Shown: piece after piece, positions 15,645 to 24,630 of the stretch
Layout: each line of letters begins with the position of its first letter
Numbering within the stretch: position 1 is the first letter of the stretch
Assembly (NCBI RefSeq): GCF_029892565.1
Contig: NZ_JARXVH010000001.1
Coordinates: 992,001-1,056,000 of the forward strand
Length of the DNA stretch: 64,000 nt
Source: Streptomyces pseudovenezuelae
Lineage (GTDB): Bacteria > Actinomycetota > Actinomycetes > Streptomycetales > Streptomycetaceae
Direction of reading: 5' to 3'
Translations under genes and position numbers: made by a program
The notes under the pieces: generated by a model
Databases searched by the model: none
What the model saw: only the letters and a program-made list of their open reading frames with translations
Told to the model about the DNA's origin: nothing

Positions 15645-17906
15645 ATGGGGAACGGAGAATCGCGGGTGCGGGGCGTCGCAGCCCGAGCCGGTGGCTGGAG
15701 CGCTCGGCATCGATGGGCGGCGATCGGCATATGGGTGCTGTTCGTCGTCCTGGCGATGGGGCTCGGTTCGGCGACGGGCCGGGTCGATGTCAAGGACAGC
15801 GACCAGCTCAAGGGGGAGACACACACCGCCGCCCAGATCATCGAGGACGCGGGGATCGACGAGCCGGCCAGTGAGACGGTCCTAGTCCAGGCGAGGAGCG
15901 GCGGGGTCAAGGCGACGGACGCCCGGTTCCGGGCCGCGGTGGACGCGGTCGTCAAGGCGGTCGACGGGACCGGCAAGGTCACGGACGTGACGTCGCCGTA
16001 CGACACGGACACGATCTCCAAGGACGGGCGCAGCGCGCTGGTGCAGTTCGACATGCGCGGCGACTCCGAGACCGCGGGTGAGCGGGTGGAGCCGGTGCTG
16101 AAGGCCGTCGAGGGGGTACAGAAGGAGCACGAGACGCTGCGGATCGAGGAGATCGGCGGCGCGAGCATGCAGAAGACGTTCGACGACGCGTTCGGGGACG
16201 ACTTCGAGAAGGCCGAGCTCTCCGCGGTGCCGGTGGCCCTCGGCATTCTGCTCATCGCCTTCGGCGCGCTGGTGGCGGCCCTGCTGCCGGTGGCTCTGGC
16301 GGTCACCGCGATCATGGCGACGATGGGCCTGATGGGCGTCGTCAGCCATGTGATGCCGATGAGCGACACCGCCAACTCCGTGATGCTGCTGGTCGGTCTG
16401 GCCGTCGGTGTCGACTACTGCCTGTTCTATCTGCGCCGTGAGCGCGAGGAGCGCGCCGCGGGCCACGACGCCCACACGGCACTGCAGATCGCCGCCGCCA
16501 CCAGTGGCCGCGCGATCATCGTCTCCGGTGTCACCGTGTGCGTGGCGATGGCGGGCATGCTCTTCACCGGGCTCGCCGAGTTCGAGGCGATGGGCCTGGC
16601 CTCGCTGATGGTCGTGGCGGTCGCCATGGTCGGCTCCGTGACGGTGCTGCCCGCGGTGCTCTCGCTGCTGGGCGAGCGGGTCGAGAAGGGCCGTATCCCC
16701 TTCCTGCGCAAGGCCATGGAGCGCCGGGCCGCCCGCACGGGCGGGGAGAGCCGGTTCTGGACCGCCGTCCTGCGCGGGGTGCTCGCCAAGCCGCTGGTGG
16801 CCGTACTGGTCGCGGCCGGCGCACTGCTGGCGATCGCGGCACCCGCGGTCGGCATGAAGACCCAGAACCTCACGCTGGACCAGGAGTTCGGCGACTCGCT
16901 GCCGATCGTGCAGACGTACAACCGCGTCAACGACGCCTTCCCGGGCGGCTCCGAGCCGGCCGAGGTGGTCGTCAAGGCGAAGGACATCAACGCACCCGCG
17001 GTGAAGTCCGCGCTCGCCGACTTCCGTGACCGGTCGATCAGTTCGGGCGCCTCGCGCGGCCCGGTCGAGATCAAGCTGCACGACGCGCAGAACATCGCCT
17101 ACGTGTACGTCCCGCTGGTCGGCGGCTCCGACCTCGACAAGGCGGGCGCGAGTCTGAAGAAGCTGCGCGACGAGGTCCGGCCCGCGACGCTCGGCAAGGT
17201 GGACGGCGTCCAGGCGCCGATCACGGGACAGGTCGCCGGTTCGCAGGACTTCAACGACCAGCTCGGTGGCGCCGTCGTCCCGGTCTTCGTGTTCGTGGTG
17301 GTCTTCGCCTTCGCGCTGATGCTGCTGTCGTTCCGCTCGCTGACGATCGCGATCACCTCGATCGTGCTCAACCTCCTGTCGGTGGGCGCCGCTTACGGGA
17401 TCCTCGTGGGCGTCTTCCAGCACGGCTGGGGCGCGTCCCTGGTGGGCGCGGAAGGTGTCGGCGCGATCATCACCTGGCTGCCGCTGTTCCTGTTCGTGAT
17501 CCTGTTCGGCCTGTCGATGGACTACCACGTGTTCGTGGTCTCGCGGATCCGCGAGGCGCGGCTGCGCGGGCGCACCACGCGGGACGCGATCCAGCACGGT
17601 GTGGTCACCACGGCCGGTGTCGTCACCAGTGCCGCGGTCATCATGGTCGCCGTGTTCGCGATCTTCGGGACGCTGTCCATGCAGTCCATGAAGCAGATGG
17701 GTGTCGGCCTCGCGGCCGCGGTGCTCATCGACGCGACGATCATCCGGGGCGTACTGCTCCCCGCGGTGATGGCCCTGCTGGGCGAGCGCAACTGGTACTT
17801 CCCGAAGTGGCTGCACCGGCTGCCCGACCTCACGCACGACGAGTCCGCCGAGATCGCCGCACCGCCGGTGACGCGGGACGACGAGGGCGAGCGGGTCCGG
17901 GTCTGA
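15645..17906 (+). CDS. MMPL family RND-type membrane transporter
   Basis: A 753-aa inner-membrane protein with the duplicated MMPL architecture: one TM helix (about 24-44), an extracytoplasmic domain, five TM helices (about 190-340), then a second TM plus domain (from about 385) and five more TM helices (about 545-720). GVDYCLFYLRRERE in the first half and GLSMDYHVFVVSRIRE in the second are the paired TM4-region motifs with Asp residues for proton coupling. Streptomyces homologues are often associated with lipid or drug export, but the substrate is unknown. ATG at 15645 follows a GAGGGGG site. No regulator gene is adjacent. Confidence 0.9.
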   Translation: MGNGESRVRGVAARAGGWSARHRWAAIGIWVLFVVLAMGLGSATGRVDVKDSDQLKGETHTAAQIIEDAGIDEPASETVLVQARSGGVKATDARFRAAVDAVVKAVDGTGKVTDVTSPYDTDTISKDGRSALVQFDMRGDSETAGERVEPVLKAVEGVQKEHETLRIEEIGGASMQKTFDDAFGDDFEKAELSAVPVALGILLIAFGALVAALLPVALAVTAIMATMGLMGVVSHVMPMSDTANSVMLLVGLAVGVDYCLFYLRREREERAAGHDAHTALQIAAATSGRAIIVSGVTVCVAMAGMLFTGLAEFEAMGLASLMVVAVAMVGSVTVLPAVLSLLGERVEKGRIPFLRKAMERRAARTGGESRFWTAVLRGVLAKPLVAVLVAAGALLAIAAPAVGMKTQNLTLDQEFGDSLPIVQTYNRVNDAFPGGSEPAEVVVKAKDINAPAVKSALADFRDRSISSGASRGPVEIKLHDAQNIAYVYVPLVGGSDLDKAGASLKKLRDEVRPATLGKVDGVQAPITGQVAGSQDFNDQLGGAVVPVFVFVVVFAFALMLLSFRSLTIAITSIVLNLLSVGAAYGILVGVFQHGWGASLVGAEGVGAIITWLPLFLFVILFGLSMDYHVFVVSRIREARLRGRTTRDAIQHGVVTTAGVVTSAAVIMVAVFAIFGTLSMQSMKQMGVGLAAAVLIDATIIRGVLLPAVMALLGERNWYFPKWLHRLPDLTHDESAEIAAPPVTRDDEGERVRV

Positions 17907-17969
17907 CCCTCCGCGCGTGGTCCGGCCCTCCACAGGGTCGGACAACCGTGGGGCCTCAACCACCGCGCG

Positions 17970-18012
17970 GCTAGGGCCCGTTGGCATCCCGGGGGAGCCA
18001 ACGGGCCCTAGC
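17970..18012 (+). terminator. 16-bp perfect hairpin after the MMPL gene
   Basis: GCTAGGGCCCGTTGGC (17970-17985) pairs perfectly with 17997-18012 around an 11-nt loop, 63 bp after the MMPL stop and 37 bp before the next start. No T-run follows, as is usual in this genus. Confidence 0.85.
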
Positions 18013-18049
18013 CGTCCCGGTGTCGGACCCGGGCACTACGGTTCCCGGC

Positions 18050-18910
18050 ATGACTTCTGAACTGCGGGACAGATTAGGTCCCTTCCGTGACGCGGCGATC
18101 TCCCGGGGCATCCCCGCCGAGGACGTGGAGCGGTGGCTGGACCTCGCTCGCCCCTGCGCGACCCTGTCGAAGGACGGGGACGGGCCGATGGTGGGCCGCT
18201 TCGGCGGACCCCTGCTGCTGCCCGCCGACGCCCCGGACCCCTACTTCCCCTTCGTCGCCTCCATCGACCTCGCGGCCCTGCCCGCCGACGCGACGGACCT
18301 CTCCCTGCCGGCCGACGGCCACCTGCTGCTGTTCGCCTTTCCCGAAGGCGAGGGCGACCTCGCCAACATGGGCGAAGTGGTGTACGTGGCCGCGGGTACG
18401 GCCGTGACGGAGCGGGACAAGAACGCCGGCCCCTGGTCCGAGGTCGACGAGTACCAGGAGCTGATCGAGAGGTTCCCGCAGGAGGAGCTGCGCGCGACGA
18501 CCAACGTCTCCCTGCCCTACCACGGCGCGGTCGAGACCCCCGAAGTCCGCTACAGCCAACCCCTCCCCGGACACCCCCACTCCAAGGAACTGGCCCGTTT
18601 GTGGGACGACGTCCTCGACGACATCGTCGGCAAGGGGCCGCTCCAGATCGGCGGATACGCCTCGGAGGAGGCCGTCTATCTCGACCCGGTCGCCGCTGTC
18701 GTGCACGGCGCGGTCACGGCGGCGCAGGACGGCCGCTGGGGCGGCGGCGAGGCGGTCTCCGCCGATGTCGGGGACTGGGTCCTGCTCGCCGACTGGGACC
18801 CCGGCATCGACGGCATCGAAGGTGCCACGGTCCACTGGGCGATGCAACGCGAGGACCTGGCGGCCCACCGCTTCGACCGCACGTACACCACGGTGTTCTG
18901 GAACCCGTGA
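18050..18910 (+). CDS. DUF1963 (YwqG-like) protein with an early TTA codon
   Basis: A 286-aa cytoplasmic protein with the DUF1963 layout: PMVGRFGGPLLLP near residue 45, PFVASIDLAALP, HLLLFAF, and the C-terminal IGGYASEEA and DWVLLADWD. The family has no established biochemical role. Codon 9 (18074-18076) is TTA, read in Streptomyces by the developmentally regulated bldA tRNA, so production may be limited to late growth. The gene stands between a strong terminator and a convergent glycosyltransferase gene 9 bp away. Confidence 0.85.
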   Translation: MTSELRDRLGPFRDAAISRGIPAEDVERWLDLARPCATLSKDGDGPMVGRFGGPLLLPADAPDPYFPFVASIDLAALPADATDLSLPADGHLLLFAFPEGEGDLANMGEVVYVAAGTAVTERDKNAGPWSEVDEYQELIERFPQEELRATTNVSLPYHGAVETPEVRYSQPLPGHPHSKELARLWDDVLDDIVGKGPLQIGGYASEEAVYLDPVAAVVHGAVTAAQDGRWGGGEAVSADVGDWVLLADWDPGIDGIEGATVHWAMQREDLAAHRFDRTYTTVFWNP

Positions 18911-18919
18911 CACCAGCAA

Positions 18920-20179
18920 CTACGAGGTGTGCGACGGCAGTTCGGCCTCGACCAGGTCGGCCGCCCTTCGGGTGCCGCCCTCCTTGGACATGTCCGCCTG
19001 GATCTCCTTGAGACGGCCGGCGACCTCGGGGTCGTCGACCAGGGACAGGGCGGTCGCGCGCAGGGCTTCGGGCGTCGCTTCCTCCGTGGGCAGGTGGCGG
19101 GCCACGCCGAGGGACTGAAGCACATCCGCGTTGCCGAACTGGTCGACGGCCTGCGGTACGGCGATCATCGGGGTGGCGGTGGCCAGACCCTCCTGGCTGC
19201 CGCCCGCGCCGGCGTGCGTCACGAACAGGTCGGCCTGCTTGAGAATCGCCAACTGCGGGACCCAGGAGTGGACTTCGACGTTCGCCGGTACGTCCCCGAG
19301 GGCGGCCGGGTCCACGTGCTTGCCGATCTGGAGGACGAGGTGCCAGCCCGGCAGCCCGCCGAACGCCTCGACGCAGGCGCGGTAGAAGTCGGGCCGGTCG
19401 GTGAAGGTCGACCCGAGCGACACGAGCACCACCTTCTCGGCGCCGGCCGGCCGCTGCCAGTCACCCTGTGCCACGCGGTCGCCCTGGCAGGCGCCGACGA
19501 AGGAGTACACCGACTCGTCGACCCGGTCGGCGTTGGGCTGCAACGCCCTCGGTATCAGGACGAGCGAGCGAGTGGGATGGCCGGCGAACGCGTCCGGGTG
19601 CTGGGTGATCCCGTTCTCCTCCAGCCAGGCGTGGAAACGGGCGTAGTAGGCCTGGCCGCGCTCGGTGCTGCGCGGCTCGGCCCACATCGGCTCGGCGACC
19701 TCCTCCTCGTAGCCCTTCCAGGCGACGAGGTTGGGCGAGAGCGAGACCGTGGGCACGCCCCAGCGGTGGGCGAGGACGCGCGCCGGGTACGACGTGATGT
19801 CGTGCAGCACGAGGTCCGGTTCGTCCCCGTCGTAGGCCTCGATCAGCTGGGGCAGCGCCTGGATCGCGTCGGCCAGGAACGGCTCGACGTTGTCGAGAAG
19901 GGTGCTGCCCCAGGCCGCCGGATCGGCGTCGGGCCCCGGCAGCGTGGAGTTCCACGGCCTGGGCTCGGCACCGGTCTCGGCGACCTTCTCGACGAACGCC
20001 GGCGGGATGGCATAGGTGACCCGATGCCCACGGGCGACGAGCTCACGGATCACTTCGAGGCTCGGGTTCACGTGACCGTGGGCGGCGATGGAGAACATGG
20101 CGATGTGGGCGGGGGTGGTGGTGCGGGTGGAAGCGGTGGTGGTGTGGGCGGGAGCGGCGGGGCGGGGGCGACTGGTCAT
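18920..20179 (-). CDS. mgt: Macrolide glycosyltransferase (OleD/Mgt type)
   Basis: A 419-aa GT1 enzyme that inactivates macrolides by moving glucose from UDP-glucose to the desosamine 2'-hydroxyl. From residue 24 it runs nearly parallel to OleD as I remember it: [20 protein letters not shown] holds the catalytic His region (HGH at 34-36), and [21 protein letters not shown] then GGSQEGL form the UDP-sugar site (each given in part). About 14 extra N-terminal residues rich in Thr/Pro/Ala precede the OleD-like start, so the real start could be internal. It lies directly behind erm, the order known for S. lividans lrm-mgt. Confidence 0.92.
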   Translation of the reverse strand: MTSRPRPAAPAHTTTASTRTTTPAHIAMFSIAAHGHVNPSLEVIRELVARGHRVTYAIPPAFVEKVAETGAEPRPWNSTLPGPDADPAAWGSTLLDNVEPFLADAIQALPQLIEAYDGDEPDLVLHDITSYPARVLAHRWGVPTVSLSPNLVAWKGYEEEVAEPMWAEPRSTERGQAYYARFHAWLEENGITQHPDAFAGHPTRSLVLIPRALQPNADRVDESVYSFVGACQGDRVAQGDWQRPAGAEKVVLVSLGSTFTDRPDFYRACVEAFGGLPGWHLVLQIGKHVDPAALGDVPANVEVHSWVPQLAILKQADLFVTHAGAGGSQEGLATATPMIAVPQAVDQFGNADVLQSLGVARHLPTEEATPEALRATALSLVDDPEVAGRLKEIQADMSKEGGTRRAADLVEAELPSHTS

Positions 20180-20197
20180 GCCAGTGACGGTAGGCGA

Positions 20198-20213
20198 GAC
20201 GAGACGTCTCGTC
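20198..20213. promoter_or_regulatory. 16-bp perfect palindrome upstream of mgt
   Basis: GACGAGACGTCTCGTC is perfectly symmetric and lies 18 bp before the mgt start, in the 88-bp gap after erm. An AT-rich TAATTAG lies just upstream on the minus strand and could be part of a -10 region. This looks like a TetR- or MarR-type operator giving mgt its own regulated promoter. Confidence 0.6.
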
Positions 20214-20267
20214 CAACTAATTACGGACCCGCCGAGCCCGCCTCCCACCGCCAACGCCACGCCCGCC

Positions 20268-21047
20268 CTACCCCGCCAACACCTCATGCAGCCTCAACCA
20301 CTGCCCCGGCGACACCTCCCCCACCAGCACCCGCGGATCCAACCCCGCCGCCCGGAACGCCGCATCCACCCGCCGCCGAGGACGCGCCCGCCGCAGCGAG
20401 GCGTGCAGTGAGCCGCCCACTCCCGAGAAACCCAGCTCGACCAGGTGCCGCCAGCTCTCGTACGCGGCTGGTTCGAGCAGCGGAGTCGGGCGCCGCTCGA
20501 TCCGGACGATCCCCGCGTCGACGCTCGGCATCGGCCGGAACCGCGTTCGTGCGACGCGGCCGACCAGCCGCCACTCGTGGCGGGGCCAGCTGCGGACGGT
20601 GAGCAGGGTCCAACTGCCGTAGTCGCCGGTGCGTTTGCGGGCGTATTCGAGCTGGGTGAGCAGGGTCGCGTCGGTGAGCGCGGGTGCCCGCAGACACCAG
20701 TCGACGATGTCGGCGGTACGGGAGAAGGGCACGTTCCCGGCGACGGAGAACGGGGTTCGTGGGGGCCTGGTGTCCATGAAGTCCCCGACGACGACGTGTA
20801 CTTGGGGTGTGACGGAAAAGCGGGTGCGGAGCTTGGGTACGAGACGGGGGTCGATCTCGTGGGCGTGCAGCTCCCGGCAGTGGGGCGCGAGCCGCGCGGT
20901 CAACGCGCCTTTCCCTGCTCCCACTTCGAGCAGGAGGGGCACCTGTCGTCCGCGCGGGACGGCGAGGCGGGCGACGTATTCGGCGGTGGCGCGGTCGGCG
21001 AGGAAGTTCTGCGAGAGCGCGCGGGACGTCTGTGTGGGGCGGGCCAT
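20268..21047 (-). CDS. erm: 23S rRNA adenine N6-methyltransferase (Erm family)
   Basis: A 259-aa SAM-dependent enzyme that methylates A2058 of 23S rRNA and so protects ribosomes from macrolides and lincosamides. It has LSQNFLAD at the N-terminus, SAM motif [10 protein letters not shown] around 41-50, and the catalytic NVPF at 105-108. It belongs with the Streptomyces Lrm/ErmO-like group judged by its pairing with mgt. Upstream lie a leader peptide and a hairpin covering the start region, the signs of antibiotic-inducible translational or transcriptional attenuation. The producer context is absent, so this is a resistance unit rather than part of a macrolide cluster. Confidence 0.93.
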   Translation of the reverse strand: MARPTQTSRALSQNFLADRATAEYVARLAVPRGRQVPLLLEVGAGKGALTARLAPHCRELHAHEIDPRLVPKLRTRFSVTPQVHVVVGDFMDTRPPRTPFSVAGNVPFSRTADIVDWCLRAPALTDATLLTQLEYARKRTGDYGSWTLLTVRSWPRHEWRLVGRVARTRFRPMPSVDAGIVRIERRPTPLLEPAAYESWRHLVELGFSGVGGSLHASLRRARPRRRVDAAFRAAGLDPRVLVGEVSPGQWLRLHEVLAG

Positions 21048-21060
21048 GGCCTGCGGTCCT

Positions 21061-21110
21061 TGTCTTCCGTGAAGGGGGAAAGGGCAGCCGAAGGCCCTGA
21101 CCGGAAGACA
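21061..21110 (-). promoter_or_regulatory. Hairpin sequestering the erm translation start region
   Basis: TGTCTTCCG at 21061-21069 and CGGAAGACA at 21102-21110 pair perfectly (9 bp), enclosing an inner GGGC/GCCC pairing. On the minus strand the distal arm carries the GGAAGACAAGGA stretch ending about 12 nt before the erm ATG, so the hairpin would mask its ribosome binding site. This is the expected layout for inducible erm attenuators. Confidence 0.65.
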
Positions 21111-21182
21111 GGAGAGAAAGCAGGAGGGAGCGCGAGCCGCACCGCGAGGAAATCAGCGAAGGTCAGCTGAGATCAGTGGCGA

Positions 21183-21296
21183 TCAGCGGGCGTGGCTTCC
21201 CGTACCGGTCAGGGCACCGGGGCCACGACGCATCCGGATGGAGTACGTGGTGCCCCGGCCGAGACCGGTGATGATGATCGCGTTGAACGCTGCCAT
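21183..21296 (-). CDS. erm leader peptide (37 aa)
   Basis: ATG at 21296 to TGA at 21183 encodes 37 residues ahead of erm. It contains two candidate macrolide arrest motifs: AIIIT at residues 6-10, like the hydrophobic stalling patch of other erm leaders, and RMR at 21-23, an arginine-x-arginine motif of the +x+ class known from ErmDL-type leaders. Stalling with drug present would free the erm start masked by the hairpin at 21061-21110. The ATG sits at the predicted transcription start, so the message is nearly leaderless. Confidence 0.75.
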   Translation of the reverse strand: MAAFNAIIITGLGRGTTYSIRMRRGPGALTGTGSHAR

Positions 21297-21303
21297 GGAC
21301 GGC

Positions 21304-21333
21304 ACGCTAGGCGGACCCGGCTCCACGCGGCAA
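21304..21333 (-). promoter_or_regulatory. Promoter of the erm leader/erm/mgt transcript
   Basis: On the minus strand TTGCCG (21333-21328) and TAGCGT (21309-21304) are separated by 18 bp, a fair match to the vegetative sigma consensus. Transcription would begin about 21297, at or one base from the leader ATG at 21296. Confidence 0.6.
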
Positions 21334-21412
21334 CGGGTTTTCCGTGCCGTGGGTGTCAACGACGGCGGCGGGCCCACGCTCTGGCACCGGGCCTCAGCTC
21401 TGTCACCGGGCC

Positions 21413-22714
21413 TCAGCGTTGGTAGCGGGCGAGTACCAAGTTGCCGTCCTTCTCCAGCCGTTCGCGCAGTTCGTCGAGGTCGATCGCCCCGCTGTAGTAC
21501 TCCTGGAAGGCGGGGGTCGCCACCTTGTCCTTCCATTCCGGATAGCCCCGCACGGACTGCGCGGGCGCCGGCCGCAGGTACCGCGCCAGGGCCGTGCCCG
21601 TGGCCCAGCCGTTCTCGGCGGTGTGCAGGGCCGGGTCCTTGAGGGCCTGGGTGCCGGTGGGCAGCATCCAGTCGCCGAGGGCGAGCCGCACCATGTTCTT
21701 GGGCCGCAGCAGGAAGTCGATGAACTCCGCGGCCTCCTTCTTGTGCGGGCTGTCCTCGGCGATGGACAGGGTCTGCGGGCTGACTCCCTGGGTGAGTCCG
21801 TCGGCGCCGGCCGGCGCGGGCAGCACCTGCCACTTGAAGCCCTTGGGTGCCTGCTGCATGATCTGCTGGCGGTAGGAGAAACCGAGCGGGACCATCGCGT
21901 ACCTGCCGCCGAAGAACCCGGGCAGGGTGTCCGAGCCGCCGCTGCCGAGAGTCGAACTCGGCGCGCCGTCATCGGTGTTCACCTGGTCGTGCACCGTGCG
22001 CGGCACCGTCTCGTCGGCCGCCTCGAAACGGACCGTCACCTTGCCGTCCGCGCCCCGGTGGAAGAGCTGTCCGCCGGTCGACAGGGACAGGTTGAGCGTG
22101 GCGGAGACGGGCTCCTTGAGCGGCCAGGCGACGCCGTACTTCCCGTCCCCGCTCAGCCGACGGGTGACGTCTCCGAACTCCGCCCAGGTCCAGGGGTGTT
22201 CGGGCGTCGGGATGCGTACGCCCGCCTTCTTCAGCCAGGTCGCGTTGGCGATCAGCACGCGCGGCTCCTGGAGGAACGGCACGCCGTAGACGCCGTCCCC
22301 GAAGGTCGCCGTCTCCCAACTGCGCTGCGGGATATCGGACTTCAGTCGCTCGGGCAGCAGCTCGCTCAGATCGGCGAGGTAGCCGCCGTAGGCGAAGTCG
22401 GCCAGGTCGTCCGAGGCGTCGTGGATGATGTCGGGCGCCTCACCGCCCTCGAAGGAGGTGAGGAGCTGGTCGTGGACGCTGTCCCAACTGCCCTGGACGT
22501 ACTCGACCTTGACGTCCGGATGGCTCTTGTTCCACTCCGCGACCAGCTCCTTGTTGGCTTCGACCGACTCCTCCTGCCAGGCCAGGGACTGGAAGCGCAG
22601 GGTGATGCGGCCGTCCTCGGTGCCGCCGCCGCTCGTGCAGCCGGCCAGCAGCAGGGCCAGGACGGTCAGGAGGGCCAGGGACGCAGGGAGGACACCAACT
22701 GCCTTGCCGCGCAT
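21413..22714 (-). CDS. Sugar ABC transporter substrate-binding lipoprotein
   Basis: A 433-aa family-1 extracellular solute-binding protein. The signal peptide ends in lipobox LLLAGC, followed by a Gly/Thr-rich linker. The mature domain shows WNKSHPDVKVEYVQGSWD and later EAPDIIHDASDDL, typical of oligosaccharide-binding proteins. It ends a three-gene unit with two MalF/MalG-type permeases; its ATG overlaps the permease stop (TGATG). Direction of transcription puts it last, unlike most Streptomyces operons of this type, where the binding protein is first. The sugar is unknown. Confidence 0.88.
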   Translation of the reverse strand: MRGKAVGVLPASLALLTVLALLLAGCTSGGGTEDGRITLRFQSLAWQEESVEANKELVAEWNKSHPDVKVEYVQGSWDSVHDQLLTSFEGGEAPDIIHDASDDLADFAYGGYLADLSELLPERLKSDIPQRSWETATFGDGVYGVPFLQEPRVLIANATWLKKAGVRIPTPEHPWTWAEFGDVTRRLSGDGKYGVAWPLKEPVSATLNLSLSTGGQLFHRGADGKVTVRFEAADETVPRTVHDQVNTDDGAPSSTLGSGGSDTLPGFFGGRYAMVPLGFSYRQQIMQQAPKGFKWQVLPAPAGADGLTQGVSPQTLSIAEDSPHKKEAAEFIDFLLRPKNMVRLALGDWMLPTGTQALKDPALHTAENGWATGTALARYLRPAPAQSVRGYPEWKDKVATPAFQEYYSGAIDLDELRERLEKDGNLVLARYQR

Positions 22715-23547
22715 CAGTTCTTCACCGCCCCGGTGAGCATGCCGCCGGTGATACGCCGTTGGATGACCGCGAAGACGACCAGTGAGGGCAGCGTCGCGAG
22801 GAAGGCCGCCGCCGCCAGCGGGCCGAGGTCCGCCACGCCCTCGGCGCCGATGAAGTGGGTGAGCACCACCGGCAGGGTCTGTTTGTCGGAGGTCTTCAGC
22901 AGGACCAGCGCGAAGAAGAACTCGTTCCACGCGGTGACGAAGGCGAACAGCGCGGTCGCCACGATTCCCGGCATGAGCAGCGGCGCCACCACCGACACCA
23001 GTGTCCGCAGCCGCCCGGCCCCGTCGACCGCCGCCGCCTCCTCCAACTCGGCCGGTACCGCCCGGACATACCCGGCCAGCATCCACAGGGAGAACGGCAG
23101 CGCCCACACGACGTAGACGAGGATCAGGCCGACCAGGGAGTCGATCAGGCGCAGGTTCTTCAGCACCAGGAACAGCGGGATGATCACCAGGACGAGCGGG
23201 AAGGCCTGGCTGACCACCACCCAGCCGGTCGCGGCCCGGGTGAGCGGACCGCGCTGCCGGGCCATGACGTAGGCCAGCGGGGTCGCGATCACCACGGCGA
23301 CCAGCGCGGCACCGGCCGCGGCGAGCAGGGAGTTGAACGCCGCGTGCAGCAGAGGCTGTTCGTCGAAGGCCTGGCGGAAGTTGTCCAGGGTGGGGTGTTC
23401 GGGGATCCAGGTGGGGTGCAGGCTGCCCAGCTCGCGCGGTGACTTGAACGCGGTGGAGATGAGCCAGAGGAAGGGGAAGGCGAGGAAGACGAGGTACGCG
23501 AGCAGGGCCGTGTACTGGCCGACTCGGGTGCCGGTCCGGGTCCTCAT
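22714..23547 (-). CDS. Sugar ABC transporter permease (MalG-like)
   Basis: A 277-aa inner-membrane protein with six TM helices. The EAA loop is visible as LEEAAAVDGAGRLRTLVSVV, the contact site for the ATPase. Its stop overlaps the binding-protein ATG by one base and its start overlaps the preceding permease gene by 4 nt, so the three genes are coupled. No ATPase is encoded nearby; in Streptomyces such importers generally share the MsiK ATPase. Confidence 0.9.
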   Translation of the reverse strand: MRTRTGTRVGQYTALLAYLVFLAFPFLWLISTAFKSPRELGSLHPTWIPEHPTLDNFRQAFDEQPLLHAAFNSLLAAAGAALVAVVIATPLAYVMARQRGPLTRAATGWVVVSQAFPLVLVIIPLFLVLKNLRLIDSLVGLILVYVVWALPFSLWMLAGYVRAVPAELEEAAAVDGAGRLRTLVSVVAPLLMPGIVATALFAFVTAWNEFFFALVLLKTSDKQTLPVVLTHFIGAEGVADLGPLAAAAFLATLPSLVVFAVIQRRITGGMLTGAVKN

Positions 23548-24452
23548 GCGTCGTCACCTCCCCTGAGCCGGCCCACCAGGAAGAGGGCCAGGAGTACCGA
23601 GATCGCGGCGACCATCACGCAGCCCATGGCCGCCGCGTAGCCGAACTGCCCGTAGCGGAAGGCCTCTTCGTAGGCGAACAGCATGGGCAGCCGGGTCCGG
23701 CCGCCGGGGCCGCCGCTGGTCAGCACGTAGACCAGGGCGAAGGAGTTGAAGTTCCAGATCAGGTTGAGCGCGGTGATGGCGAGGGCGATCGGTCTGAGGG
23801 CGGGCCAGGTGACGGTGCGGAAGCGGCGCCAGGCGCCCGCGCCGTCGACCGCCGCCGCCTCGTGGAGTTCGCGCGGGGTGTTCTGCAGGCCGGCGAGCAG
23901 CGCGACCGTCGTCTGCGGCATGCCCGCCCAGACGCCGACGACGATCACCGCGGGCAGAGCGGTGCCCAGGCCGCTGAGCCAGTCGCGGCCGTCGCCGAGG
24001 CCGAGGTCGCGCAGGGTCTCGTTGAGGACGCCCGCGTCCGGGTTGTAGACGAGCCGCCACATGATGCCGACGACGACCTCGGGCATGGCCCACGGGACGA
24101 TGGCCAGGGCGCGGGCCAGCCATCTCATGCGCAGGTCCTGGTTGAGCAGCAGGGCGAGGCCGAGCGCGAGCAGGAACTGCGGCACGGTCACCCCGACCGC
24201 CCACACCAGCCCGATCCGGAACGACTCCCAGAACAGCGTGTCGTGCAGCAGATCCTGGAAGTTGAGACCGCCGATCCACTGGGTGGACCGGGTGCGGCCC
24301 GACTGGGCGTCGGTGAAGGCCAGCAGGATTCCGTAGAGCAGGGGTCCGACGCTCAGCACGAGGATCGGCAGCAGCGCGGGCAGCACGAGGAACCATGCGG
24401 TGCGTTCGCCGGGGCGCGCAGTCGGTCTCCCGGCATTCGACACCAACGCCAC
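23544..24452 (-). CDS. Sugar ABC transporter permease (MalF-like)
   Basis: A 302-aa inner-membrane protein with six TM helices and the EAA loop LHEAAAVDGAGAWRRFRTVT. The GTG at 24452 was chosen because AAAGGGGAAG lies just upstream on the minus strand; a TTG 45 bp further upstream would add 15 polar residues without a good binding site. It is the first gene of the sugar importer unit. The promoter must lie in the 178-bp gap to the divergent phosphotransferase gene. Confidence 0.88.
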   Translation of the reverse strand: MALVSNAGRPTARPGERTAWFLVLPALLPILVLSVGPLLYGILLAFTDAQSGRTRSTQWIGGLNFQDLLHDTLFWESFRIGLVWAVGVTVPQFLLALGLALLLNQDLRMRWLARALAIVPWAMPEVVVGIMWRLVYNPDAGVLNETLRDLGLGDGRDWLSGLGTALPAVIVVGVWAGMPQTTVALLAGLQNTPRELHEAAAVDGAGAWRRFRTVTWPALRPIALAITALNLIWNFNSFALVYVLTSGGPGGRTRLPMLFAYEEAFRYGQFGYAAAMGCVMVAAISVLLALFLVGRLRGGDDA

Positions 24453-24630
24453 GGAATCTTCCCCTTTGCTCGACTCTCCTTGGTTCGGCGTGGCCAAACC
24501 CGGTCATGGTCGTGAACGCGAACCGCCCCGTCAAGGGCGTGCGCACCAGGTCTCACCTGTACGGATGCAAGACTGAACGTCCGATGGCGAGAACTCGACG
24601 CCAACGCGAGGTCGAACACGGAGGCGGACG

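Noticed and set aside
15882..17987. A 701-codon minus-strand open frame opposite the MMPL gene
   Set aside because: His/Arg/Asp/Gln-rich nonsense composition over a transporter with intact motifs; antisense shadow.
18920..21333. Macrolide biosynthesis cluster suggested by erm and mgt
   Set aside because: No polyketide synthase, sugar biosynthesis or export genes are nearby; the pair matches stand-alone inducible resistance known in S. lividans.
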